Assembly (NCBI GenBank): GCA_012965445.1
Contig: DTSJ01000317.1
Span: forward strand, 1 to 9,141
Direction of reading: 5' to 3'
Source of the DNA: Candidatus Hydrogenedentota bacterium
GTDB lineage: Bacteria > Hydrogenedentota > Hydrogenedentia > Hydrogenedentiales > GCA-2746185
Length of the DNA: 9,141 bases
The notes below the pieces were generated by a model, which saw only the letters and a program-made list of their open reading frames with translations, searched no databases and was not told where the DNA came from. A program made the position numbers and the translations under genes. This document shows positions 1-6,402 of the stretch, in pieces (positions within the stretch are counted from its first letter, which is position 1; each line of letters starts with the position of its first letter).

Positions 1-175
1 GTACGAGGCACTCGGCATCGCCGTCGATACGCGAGACCCATGCGCGACCTGAGTCAATGAGGGAATTCGTGCCTTCAGTTTGCGATTTATCGGAGGAATC
101 GAGCCAGCCGACTTCTACCCATGCGCGGAGAACGGATTCCCGGTCCCGCTCGCTGTCGAATACACTGATGTCCAT
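1..175 (-). CDS. GNAT-type acetyltransferase, N-terminal 58 residues (runs off the window)
   Basis: Reading leftwards from an ATG at 175-173 gives 58 codons without a stop, open at the window edge. It begins MDISVFDSERDRESVLRAWV and continues with EVGWLD, then GRAWVSRIDGDAECLV. The pattern of a short first strand, an (R/D)ERD helix, an 'RAW.EVGW' helix and a strand ending in 'DGDAECLV' is what I associate with the start of GNAT N-acetyltransferases of the Eis-like type. Those transfer an acetyl group from acetyl-CoA to an amine; the substrate cannot be told. The acetyl-CoA binding motif would lie beyond position 1. A GGTGG lies 4 bases upstream of the ATG (179-183). The gene is co-oriented with the glycosyltransferase gene ending at 444 but separated by 268 bases, so it probably has its own promoter. 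Family assignment rests on pattern recognition over a short stretch. Confidence 0.6.
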   Translation of the reverse strand, partial: MDISVFDSERDRESVLRAWVEVGWLDSSDKSQTEGTNSLIDSGRAWVSRIDGDAECLV

Positions 176-225
176 TTTTCCACCGTTATCGCGGGATTGT
201 GACCGAGTTTTGCCCGCGTATCACC

Positions 226-254
226 ATTCTATAGGAGAATATGCGCACTTTCCA
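226..254 (-). promoter_or_regulatory. candidate sigma-70-like promoter for the GNAT gene
   Basis: On the minus strand, TGGAAA (254-249, four of six matches to TTGACA) is followed after exactly 17 bases by TAGAAT (231-226, five of six matches to TATAAT). The start codon of the acetyltransferase gene lies about 50 bases further downstream. Seen in sequence; activity is inferred. Confidence 0.35.
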
Positions 255-265
255 GTAACGGGAAC

Positions 266-297
266 CTCTGCGGGCTATTCTCCGCAGAGACGCGGAG
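266..297. other. two mutually exclusive hairpins
   Basis: CTCTGCGG (266-273) and CCGCAGAG (282-289) form a perfect 8-bp inverted repeat with an 8-base loop. CTCCGC (280-285) and GCGGAG (292-297) form a second perfect 6-bp stem with a 6-base loop. The two share bases 282-285, so only one can form at a time. There is no following run of T on either strand, so neither looks like an intrinsic terminator. They coincide with the first module of the intergenic repeat. Confidence 0.5.
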
Positions 298-405
298 GGC
301 GCGGAGGAAGGAAGTGAAGACCGCATTTTTACCACAGATAAACACGGATGAACACTGATTAGGAAACCGAAAACTGCTCTTCGCCACAAGAGACAGAGAG
401 TTTAT
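279..405. repeat. intergenic interspersed-repeat modules (three types)
   Basis: Three short modules follow one another in the non-coding gap. Positions 280-308 carry CTCCGC...GCGGAG with a second GCGGAG at 301-306. Positions 331-360 start ACCACAGATAAACACGGATG and end AACACTGATT. Positions 382-404 begin CGCCACAAGAGACAGAGAG. I recognise these as variants of simple-looking interspersed elements (consensus-like 'CCACAGATAAACACAGATG' and 'GCCACAGAGACACAGAG') scattered between genes in many unrelated environmental bacteria. They are often mistranslated as small proteins reading '..SVFICVHLW..' or '..LRALRVSAE..'. The same spurious peptides appear here in minus-strand frames. Only one copy of each is in the window, so repetition is recalled knowledge. 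The rest of the 176-443 gap holds a candidate promoter and no gene I can support. Confidence 0.55.
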
Positions 406-443
406 GGCCAGGCAGGAAGAAATGGGTAATGGTGATCGTTCGT

Positions 444-2135
444 TCAGTAGCGTTCGTCTTCGGCAATGCGTTCTAGGATGAGGATTTTGCGTTCTTCGAA
501 GCCGAGCCATGAGAAGTATGGGACTTCATCGATTGCGTTGAAGTTTTCGCGCGGTCGAAATGAAATCGCGTAGGTGTCGCGGACGATCCAGCCGCCTTTG
601 GGGCCGTAGTTGCGCGCTGCGGATGAGGCTTTGTTTTGGAGATACTGGTCGCTTGTGAGCCAACCGTTGAATTCGTATCCGCCGTCGATGTCTTCTGGAG
701 TTGCGCCGTATTTTTGTTCAAGGATATCGACCGCCGCCCAACGCGCGCGGTTCCAGGCCATGTAATCCTGGAGGCAGACGGTGCTGGAGATGTACATCAA
801 TGCGCTGACGCACCACGCGGTGTAGAGGGGCGCGCGACTGGTCGCATTCGAAGGTGTGAGGAGTATGAATATTCCGATGGGTACGAGGGCGACGATGAAG
901 TAGCGGTCGTATAGAACTTCTAGGCCCGGAATGAAGAGTACGCCGATGTAGGCTGAACTCAACATGAACAAGAAGAAGCGTGCGCCGGGTGCGTTGGATT
1001 TTTTTTCATCCTCGCCTTTTCGGAATGTCGAAATCGATACGCGGATCATTTCCCGCAGCAGCCAGACGGCTCCTGTCAATCCAAGTATCGTTGGAATCCA
1101 CCACCATGCGCCGAGTCTGAGCGGGGCCTGGAGTACGCCATCGTCTACGATTCCGCGCAGTAATATTGGGCCGACACCGAGGTCGTAGATCATGTTGCCT
1201 GTGATGGGGAGTCGGTGGGGGCTGGGCGTGATTACGAAGTACGCGAGGAAGAGCCATGCAGCGAATGATGCGAAGAAGACTCGTTTCGACGAGAAGAGTG
1301 ATCGGATAGAATTTCGCGAGACGAAAAGAATCAATACGGGCGCCAGAAATACGGAGAGGTAGATTAGCAGCGTCGTCAAGTGCTTGATTCCGTTTGCGGC
1401 GCGTTCGAAAATTGAATGACCTATTGAATTCCAGTCGAATTGGGACGAGGTTCCACGGGCGGAATCGGGCAAGGCGAGCAGGATCAGCGAGACGATTAGC
1501 CAAGGTGCTGAGAGAGCAATGAGATGACGCGGATTGAACTGATACTTGCCGCGAAAAAGCAGGATTGCTAAAGAAGCAGCGTATGCGACGGGGAGAAGCA
1601 GGCCAAACTGCCGCACGAAGTATGCGACTGCCGCGAGTGTGCTTCCGGCGAGTATGAACGTGACGGTTGGGGTCAGGTAGGCTCGTATGAAAAAGAATAA
1701 CGCGAGATTTGCCAGGGCAAGGAACGGCACGTCAGTCATAAAGGTGTAGCCGAGATTCATGATGATCGGGTTGACTAGAAACACGATGCCCAGGAGGAGG
1801 CTCTTGTTTCGATCGATTCCGGCGGCTTTCGCACTCAGGGACGCGCCCCAGGCTGCGATCAACAGTGTTACCAGAGTCGAGATGCGCAGTACCGTGAAGC
1901 TGAATCCGAACACGGCGCAGAACAATGCGCCCCAGTACGCCTGCAACACGAAGAGCGCGTCGGAGTAGGGATGGCCGCTGTAGCGTCCGGTTTCAAGGAT
2001 GTCCTGCACCGATTTCGCGTAGACCCAGTCGTCGTTTAGCGGGAAGTTACCTGTGGGCGAGACGAGAAGGCTTGTGAGCAATACAACGAGCGCGAGCAGA
2101 AGGGATTCATCTCGTATGGTTTTCCAGATGACCAC
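444..2135 (-). CDS. polytopic membrane glycosyltransferase, GT-C / PMT_2 (GT39/GT83)-like
   Basis: A 563-residue, strongly hydrophobic protein with about 10-12 predicted membrane segments. The first is at about residues 11-27, others follow around 61-100, 113-126 and 135-152, and more run through the middle to about residue 450. It ends in a soluble C-terminal tail of roughly 110 residues. After the first segment comes FPLNDDWVYA (31-40). An acidic pair in the first outward loop is the hallmark of GT-C enzymes of the ArnT/PMT type, which transfer a sugar from a polyprenyl-phosphate donor on the periplasmic face. YFVRQFG (172-178) also fits these families. The GTG start is supported by GGAGG 7 bases upstream (2147-2143). 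It starts 29 bases after purD on the same strand, so co-transcription is likely. Its acceptor is unknown; the two LPS-type kinase genes nearby make a lipid A/core or other envelope glycan plausible (inference). Confidence 0.75.
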   Translation of the reverse strand: MVIWKTIRDESLLLALVVLLTSLLVSPTGNFPLNDDWVYAKSVQDILETGRYSGHPYSDALFVLQAYWGALFCAVFGFSFTVLRISTLVTLLIAAWGASLSAKAAGIDRNKSLLLGIVFLVNPIIMNLGYTFMTDVPFLALANLALFFFIRAYLTPTVTFILAGSTLAAVAYFVRQFGLLLPVAYAASLAILLFRGKYQFNPRHLIALSAPWLIVSLILLALPDSARGTSSQFDWNSIGHSIFERAANGIKHLTTLLIYLSVFLAPVLILFVSRNSIRSLFSSKRVFFASFAAWLFLAYFVITPSPHRLPITGNMIYDLGVGPILLRGIVDDGVLQAPLRLGAWWWIPTILGLTGAVWLLREMIRVSISTFRKGEDEKKSNAPGARFFLFMLSSAYIGVLFIPGLEVLYDRYFIVALVPIGIFILLTPSNATSRAPLYTAWCVSALMYISSTVCLQDYMAWNRARWAAVDILEQKYGATPEDIDGGYEFNGWLTSDQYLQNKASSAARNYGPKGGWIVRDTYAISFRPRENFNAIDEVPYFSWLGFEERKILILERIAEDERY

Positions 2136-2164
2136 GCCGACGCCTCCGATGGCTTATTATTGTA

Positions 2165-3445
2165 TCAGGATGAAAGTCGGTCCAGTGCTTTTTTGCCGAT
2201 GTCCGTGCGGTAAAAGGCATCTTCGAATTGAATCGCTTCGACGCCTTTGTAGGCGGACTTGATGGCGGTCGCGATGTCTTGTCCGTATGCGGTCACGTTC
2301 AGCACGCGTCCGCCATTGGTTTTGATCGTACCGTCTTCTTCTCTTGTGCCTGCGTGAAACACCATGCAGGTATCGTCCGATTCCGCTTCGGCGATTCCGG
2401 TAATTGTCTTGCCTTTTTCATAGGACTTTGGGTATCCGCCGGAGGCCATGACAACCGTGACGCATTCGCGGTCTTCCCATTCGAGTTCCTGGTCGGCGAG
2501 GGTGCCGTCGCAGCAGGCGAGCATCAGCGGCACGATATCGGATTTCATACGCGGCAGGACGACCTGGGTTTCGGGATCTCCAAAGCGGCAGTTGAACTCC
2601 ACGACGCGCGGGCCTGTTTCGGTCACCATCAGCCCGGCATACAATACTCCCGCATAGGGAGCTCCGTCGGCTTTCATCCCCTGCAGACAGGCTTCCAGCA
2701 CGGTTTCGCGGATTTCGTCGAACAATTCGGGTGTGACTACGGGTGCGGGTGAATAGGCGCCCATTCCGCCTGTGTTCGGGCCGGTATCCCCGTCGAAAGC
2801 GGGTTTGTGATCCTGACTTGAGGCGAGCGCGACGAGATGTTCCCCGTCGCAGAGGGCGAATATGGAGGCCTCTTCGCCGAACATGCATTCTTCTACGATG
2901 ACTCGCGCCCCGGCATCGCCGAAAACGTGGTCGACCAGGGCCTCCCTGATCGCTGTAATGGCTTCATTGACCGTTTGTGCGACGGTTACGCCCTTTCCGG
3001 CTGCCAACCCGTCGGCCTTGATGACGATGGGTACGCCTTGCTCGCGTACGTAGGCTTCTGCGTCAGCGGCGTTGTCGAATTCGGCGTAGGCGGCGGTGGG
3101 GATGTTGTGGCGCTGCATCATTTTTTTGGCGAAGGATTTGCTCGCTTCCAACTGCGCCGCCTTGGCGCTTGGTCCGAAAGCTTTAATCCCGGCCTCCTTG
3201 AAGCGATCAACTATGCCGTCCGCCAAAGGATCTTCCGGGCCGACAACTACGAGATCGATTTTGTTGTCTTTGGCGAAGTCGAGGAGGGCATCGTATTCGT
3301 TCGCGTTAATGGCGACGCATTCGGCGAGGGCCGTCATACCTGGATTTCCGGGAGCGCAGTAAATTTTTTCTACCAAGGAACTCTGCGCAATTTTCCATGT
3401 CAGCGCGTGTTCACGTCCGCCGGATCCGATGATGAGTATCTTCAC
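2165..3445 (-). CDS. purD: phosphoribosylamine-glycine ligase (GAR synthetase)
   Basis: Full-length PurD of 426 residues, the usual bacterial size. It joins phosphoribosylamine and glycine using ATP to give GAR, the second step of de novo purine synthesis, in the cytoplasm. Domains read in order: N-domain with IGSGGREHAL (6-15) and VVGPEDPL (67-74); GPSAKAAQLEASKSFAKK (91-108) leading into the ATP-grasp fold; IKADGLAAGKGV (142-153); QDHKPAFDGDTGPNTGGMGA (211-230); and the metal-binding VEFNCRFGDPETQ (282-294). No key motif is missing. The start is GTG at 3445-3443; a GAGGAG formed by the last codons of the preceding gene lies 6 bases upstream. Only 3 bases separate that gene's TAG from this GTG, so translation of the two is probably coupled. 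The glycosyltransferase gene follows 29 bases downstream. Confidence 0.97.
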   Translation of the reverse strand: MKILIIGSGGREHALTWKIAQSSLVEKIYCAPGNPGMTALAECVAINANEYDALLDFAKDNKIDLVVVGPEDPLADGIVDRFKEAGIKAFGPSAKAAQLEASKSFAKKMMQRHNIPTAAYAEFDNAADAEAYVREQGVPIVIKADGLAAGKGVTVAQTVNEAITAIREALVDHVFGDAGARVIVEECMFGEEASIFALCDGEHLVALASSQDHKPAFDGDTGPNTGGMGAYSPAPVVTPELFDEIRETVLEACLQGMKADGAPYAGVLYAGLMVTETGPRVVEFNCRFGDPETQVVLPRMKSDIVPLMLACCDGTLADQELEWEDRECVTVVMASGGYPKSYEKGKTITGIAEAESDDTCMVFHAGTREEDGTIKTNGGRVLNVTAYGQDIATAIKSAYKGVEAIQFEDAFYRTDIGKKALDRLSS

Positions 3446-3448
3446 GGA

Positions 3449-4054
3449 CTACTCCTCGGGCGGTTCGCTGTCGAGCAGGAAACTGGCAAGGGTTTCGTCG
3501 TATTTAGCGGTGGCTGAGAATGCTTCCTGTGCCAGTTTGTACCGCGTTTTGAAGGGAATGCTGCCGTCATGTGCCTGCAACTCATGAATCAATGTGGAGT
3601 AGCGTTCCGGGTTGACGGCGACAGTTACGTATCGAAAGTTTTTCGCTGCCGAGCGCACCATCGCAATGCCTCCGATATCGAGCTGCTCGATGACTTCCTC
3701 GGGGCTGGAGACGGAGTCGCCTATAATGTCGTCGATGGGATGAAGGTTTGTGACGACCATGTCAATCCATTCGAATTCATTTGTCTGCATTTCTTCGCAA
3801 TGGAGTTTGTTGTCGCGAATGCCGAGGAGTCCGGCATGGACTTTTGGATGGAGGGTTTTTACGCGTCCGCCGAGCATTTCGCGTACCCCGGTGAAATCGA
3901 CCATTCTGCGCGATTCGATTCCCGCTGCCTCGAGTTTGCGATGGGTACCCTCTGTGGTGATCAGTTCTACTCCGAAACCGGTCAGGGCTTCGGCAAGTTC
4001 GACAATGCCAGTTTTGTCATAACAACTTAGTATTGCTCGGGTTATCTTGGGCAT
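3449..4054 (-). CDS. purH: stand-alone IMP cyclohydrolase domain (PurH N-terminal half, no AICAR transformylase)
   Basis: 201 residues that match the first about 200 residues of bifunctional PurH/ATIC (about 510-590 residues). This MGS-like-fold domain closes FAICAR to IMP, the last step of purine synthesis. Visible motifs: CYDKTGIVELA (11-21), MLGGRVKTLHPKVHAG (60-75), LDIGG (125-129) and VRSAAKN (133-139). Aligned by eye to the avian/human enzyme, catalytic Lys66, Asp125 and Lys137 are kept as K66, D126 and K138. The usual NLYPF is NLHPI (103-107), replacing Tyr104 by His, and the phosphate loop SGGT reads TEGT (34-37). The protein ends SEPPEE directly before purD, and its last codons form the purD ribosome site. 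The missing C-terminal half is therefore unlikely to be a local frameshift. A separate formyltransferase must exist elsewhere if the pathway is complete. ATG start with GAGG 10 bases upstream. The symbol refers to the N-terminal half only. Confidence 0.9.
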   Translation of the reverse strand: MPKITRAILSCYDKTGIVELAEALTGFGVELITTEGTHRKLEAAGIESRRMVDFTGVREMLGGRVKTLHPKVHAGLLGIRDNKLHCEEMQTNEFEWIDMVVTNLHPIDDIIGDSVSSPEEVIEQLDIGGIAMVRSAAKNFRYVTVAVNPERYSTLIHELQAHDGSIPFKTRYKLAQEAFSATAKYDETLASFLLDSEPPEE

Positions 4055-4092
4055 AAGCCGCTGACCTCATGTTTTGTGTCAAAAGGGAAGCA

Positions 4093-4098
4093 ATCATA
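4093..4098 (-). promoter_or_regulatory. possible -10 box in the 113-base gap before the cyclohydrolase gene
   Basis: TATGAT on the minus strand (five of six to TATAAT) lies 38 bases before the ATG at 4054. I see no convincing -35 box at 16-18 bases, so this may be chance. The gap of 113 bases (4055-4167) is the longest internal gap of the minus-strand run and the likeliest place for a second promoter. Confidence 0.22.
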
Positions 4099-4167
4099 CG
4101 ACAATTTGGAGAGGAAGTCTAATTTTCGCGGGAACTTGTGTCGGAAGTACGGGGGCGTGTCCAAAAT

Positions 4168-4923
4168 TCAGGAAATATCCCTTGTGCCTCTCTGAATCTC
4201 GATGCCCTTCCACACACGCTTGACCCAGTCCTCTGTATCCTCGCCTTCGGGAGTTGTACTCTTGAGAAACGCGTCGATGTCGGGCCGCTGCCAGATCCTG
4301 CTGAGGCCGTTCGCCATCTGTATATGGTTGCGCATCCGATGCTCGGGTTGAAACGTCTTGCCGATGTGCGCTTCGTCCAGATCGATGAAGAAAAAGGTTT
4401 CGCCGTCTTGCGTGAGTACATTGTCCAGCTTCAGATCACGATGGAACACGTTGGCTTCTGCAAGACCTACGACTGCTTCCCCGAGGTGCTGGAAGAAAGC
4501 TTCTACGGCGGCACTGTCTTCCTCTTGTTTCAACCCCTTCAGAAATTGCGGAGCAGGGAGACAACCGTCCAGATACTCATAAACGAGAGCGTTTCCCCAG
4601 ATCACGCCGAGCATCCCGAATTCGACGTAGGCGACGGTTTTGGGAACGCGCAGGCCGAGCCGCATCATCTCCAGTGAAGATTTCCACCCGTTTCGGTAGC
4701 GGGCGCGGTTCGCAGTCATTTTGAGGGGTCCGATTCCCATGTTTGTTCGTGTCGATTTGATTGTCCAGTTTCCGACTCTGCGGACGATACGCTTATCGCC
4801 ATTTTTGATCGACTCTCCGGGTTCGCTGAGGGCTGTCAGGACCTCTTCAGCCTGCACAGCGTCGCACAAGTGCAACGTTGCGAAGCCGTGACGCTCGACC
4901 CGTATTGAATTATTGGAAGTCAT
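4168..4923 (-). CDS. lipopolysaccharide kinase (Kdo/WaaP) family protein
   Basis: 251 residues with the fold marks of the small LPS kinases. A likely nucleotide-binding lysine sits in WTIKSTRT (53-60). RARYRNGWKSS (73-83) precedes a helix ending GLRVPKTVAYVE, as in WaaP-type kinases ('RARREWRN...LGIPTP'). The catalytic loop is FHRDLKLDNVL (160-170; H161, D163, N168) and the metal-binding aspartate is in FIDLDEA (179-185). Such enzymes phosphorylate heptose or Kdo of the inner LPS core from ATP on the cytoplasmic face. Which sugar is used here cannot be read from sequence, and some family members act on other small molecules. Its ATG overlaps the TGA of the upstream kinase (ATGA, 4923-4920), so the two are translationally coupled and may act in sequence on the same molecule. 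It is more diverged than its neighbour. Confidence 0.8.
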   Translation of the reverse strand: MTSNNSIRVERHGFATLHLCDAVQAEEVLTALSEPGESIKNGDKRIVRRVGNWTIKSTRTNMGIGPLKMTANRARYRNGWKSSLEMMRLGLRVPKTVAYVEFGMLGVIWGNALVYEYLDGCLPAPQFLKGLKQEEDSAAVEAFFQHLGEAVVGLAEANVFHRDLKLDNVLTQDGETFFFIDLDEAHIGKTFQPEHRMRNHIQMANGLSRIWQRPDIDAFLKSTTPEGEDTEDWVKRVWKGIEIQRGTRDIS

Positions 4924-5645
4924 GGTTTATCCACGCGTGATTCCGTTCGGCTGATTGCGCTGGAGGCTTTCCCTTTTATCGAATACAGTATGCTGAGTCC
5001 CTTTGGTAAACGATCAACACCGTAGCCTTCGCAAATTATTTCGAAGTCGTCGAGATTGAGATTGTTCTTTTCGAAGGAACGTTTCAGCCTCAGCAGGTTG
5101 CGATATCGGGCGCGATCACTAATAGGGTTTAGTATCTTCGAATTGTCAAAATCGATCAGCGAGACCGCCCCCGTTGGCTCAACCAGTATATTGCGCACCT
5201 GCAAATCGGAATGAAAAATATTCGAAGTGTGCATCATTCGAATCGCTTTCCCGGCACGAAGGAGCGCGTCTCTTTTGGTATCCAACTGCGGTTTCGATTC
5301 GAGAAATTCCTGTAAATGTTTGCATGGGAAATAGTGAGTGGCAATGGTGCCGGAGACGAATGGCCAATGCACCAGCCACATAACGCCAAGGGGTACCGGC
5401 ACGGGTACGCCGGTCTCGTAGGCGTGACACCACACTTCCAATTCGCGGATGGGACGATTGTCTAGGAAATAATGCCTCTTCAGAAAATGGCCGATCAGGC
5501 CGCCGCGTCTGTATTCGCGGGCGATGCCTTGATGCTCTTCGAGGGGAAACAGATATGTATTTCCGCGACCTGCACTTTTTTGGGATTCAAAACGCTCGGG
5601 ATGAAACAGCGCGTCCCGGACAATATCGATGTATCGGGGATTCAC
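4920..5645 (-). CDS. kdkA: 3-deoxy-D-manno-octulosonic acid (Kdo) kinase-like protein
   Basis: 241 residues from the GTG at 5645. They match KdkA of Haemophilus in order: a glycine-rich AGRGNTYLF (25-33), REYRRGGLIG (43-52) just before the RELE helix (67-70), a GVPVPVPLG turn (79-87), the catalytic loop FHSDLQVRNIL (144-154; H145, D147, N152), LIDFDNS (163-169) and RNLLRLKRSFEKN (182-194). Kdo kinase phosphorylates the 4-position of the Kdo residue on lipid IVA in organisms with a single Kdo. No ribosome site precedes the GTG. The same frame stays open all the way back to the stop codon of the LOG gene, and a strong AGGGGG stands 9 bases before an in-frame ATT at 5699, which would add 18 residues. 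Haemophilus KdkA also has extra N-terminal residues, so the GTG start is provisional. The downstream kinase gene overlaps by ATGA. Confidence 0.8.
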   Translation of the reverse strand: MNPRYIDIVRDALFHPERFESQKSAGRGNTYLFPLEEHQGIAREYRRGGLIGHFLKRHYFLDNRPIRELEVWCHAYETGVPVPVPLGVMWLVHWPFVSGTIATHYFPCKHLQEFLESKPQLDTKRDALLRAGKAIRMMHTSNIFHSDLQVRNILVEPTGAVSLIDFDNSKILNPISDRARYRNLLRLKRSFEKNNLNLDDFEIICEGYGVDRLPKGLSILYSIKGKASSAISRTESRVDKP

Positions 5646-5696
5646 CGTTGCTGAATGCGGCTCAATGACAAGGTTTACGAATGTGTCGAAAAATGA

Positions 5697-5715
5697 AATG
5701 GTTCGTTTCCCCCTC
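5697..5715 (-). promoter_or_regulatory. strong ribosome site facing a possible ATT start of the Kdo kinase gene
   Basis: GAGGGGG (5715-5709, minus strand) is followed after 9 bases by ATT (5699-5697), in frame with the Kdo kinase and with no stop in between. No ATG, GTG or TTG at a suitable distance in this frame explains the site. ATT starts are rare but known (infC in enterobacteria). The alternative is initiation at the GTG at 5645, 63 bases beyond this site, with no Shine-Dalgarno of its own. Confidence 0.4.
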
Positions 5716-5720
5716 GTGTC

Positions 5721-6290
5721 TCAATACTTGGAAACCGCTTCGGGATCATTGTACTCGCTGATCCCCACGATTGCATCTTCCGGGGTCGATACGACCTTGA
5801 CCAGTTTGAGGTGCTCTTTCTTCACGAAGCCCTGGTCGACCATGTGGTCAAAGAATGCGAACAGCGCGTCGTAATACCCGTTCGTATTCAGGATGACGAT
5901 GGGCCGGCGATGGAAATCGAGCTGCTTCATCGTGATCGTCTCCATCAGTTCTTCGAGGGTGCCGAAGCCACCGGGAAGTACGACAAATGCACCCGATCGC
6001 TCTTCCATCAGCGATTTTCTATCCCGGAGGTCTTTCGTGACAATCCATTCGTCGGCTTTGGCATATGTGACGTGGGCGAGATCGAGTTTCTCGGGGATGA
6101 TACCCAGGACATGCCCGCCCGCATCGTGTACGCCTTTCGCCGCGGCACCCATCAAGCCATGTTCACCTCCGCCGAAAACCAGTCGCCAGCCAGCTTCGCC
6201 GAGGAGCTGTCCCAGCCGATGCGCGTCGGTATGATAAGACTCATCGAGCCTCATGCTTGACGCGGCGAAAATGCAAACTGATTTAGGCAT
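5721..6290 (-). CDS. LOG-family cytokinin riboside 5'-monophosphate phosphoribohydrolase (TIGR00730-type)
   Basis: 189 residues from the ATG at 6290. The Rossmann-type fold starts with strand SVCIFAASS (4-12). GGGEHGLMGAAAKG (40-53) and the signature PGGFGTLEE (106-114) follow, with DLRDRKSLM (88-95) between them. By homology the catalytic pair is R91 and E114. LOG proteins hydrolyse nucleoside 5'-monophosphates such as AMP or N6-modified AMP to base plus ribose 5-phosphate; bacterial members were long misnamed lysine decarboxylases. The frame is open to 6719, but residues before MPKSVC are low-complexity antisense of gatC, so the short start is right. An AAAGGGGG (6301-6294) lies only 3 bases before the ATG, closer than usual. 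A possible leader ORF overlaps the start. The gene is divergent from gatC, and the Kdo kinase gene follows in the same frame 75 bases after its TGA. Confidence 0.92.
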   Translation of the reverse strand: MPKSVCIFAASSMRLDESYHTDAHRLGQLLGEAGWRLVFGGGEHGLMGAAAKGVHDAGGHVLGIIPEKLDLAHVTYAKADEWIVTKDLRDRKSLMEERSGAFVVLPGGFGTLEELMETITMKQLDFHRRPIVILNTNGYYDALFAFFDHMVDQGFVKKEHLKLVKVVSTPEDAIVGISEYNDPEAVSKY

Positions 6291-6339
6291 ATACCCCCTT
6301 TGAACGAATACGAAATGTTGCGAAGGATCGGCTCCGCAT
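6283..6339 (-). CDS. candidate 18-codon leader ORF overlapping the LOG gene start
   Basis: A perfect AGGAGG (6354-6349) stands 9 bases before an ATG at 6339. That ATG opens a frame of 18 codons reading MRSRSFATFRIRSKGVYA and a TAA at 6285-6283. The stop lies just inside the LOG gene, so the two frames overlap by 8 bases. This is the strongest Shine-Dalgarno in the region and has no other gene to serve. The peptide is basic (four Arg, one Lys), has no recognisable family and may matter only for translational coupling. Its ATG falls among antisense-free intergenic sequence, not inside another gene. It is unproven; conservation in relatives would decide. Confidence 0.35.
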   Translation of the reverse strand: MRSRSFATFRIRSKGVYA

Positions 6340-6402
6340 GGAATGAAACCTCCTGAATATGCTAGTATTCCGGCTCCCTGAATCGAACAACAAGGAAGTC
6401 TG
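6291..6402. promoter_or_regulatory. divergent intergenic region between the LOG gene and gatC
   Basis: 112 bases must hold the promoters of both the leftward run and gatC. I see an imperfect palindrome GAATATGCTAGTATTC (6355-6370; 5-base arms GAATA/TATTC), which could be an operator or coincidence. No -35/-10 pair is convincing on either strand. The left part is taken up by the candidate leader ORF; the right end carries AAGGA (6392-6396), 6 bases before the gatC ATG. Confidence 0.3.

Noticed and set aside
266..306. Stem-loops in the gap as an intrinsic terminator of the glycosyltransferase gene
   Set aside because: There is no T run after the stems on the minus strand, and they lie about 150 bases beyond the stop.
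57..510. Small frames over the 176-443 gap (57-317 plus, 186-389 minus, 229-510 minus)
   Set aside because: They are mistranslations of the intergenic repeat modules and of the antisense of the acetyltransferase start; no ribosome sites or family resemblance.
2228..3517. Long plus-strand frames (2228-2752 and 2837-3517)
   Set aside because: They lie wholly opposite purD and the end of the cyclohydrolase gene, have no recognisable motifs, and reflect codon bias of the real genes.
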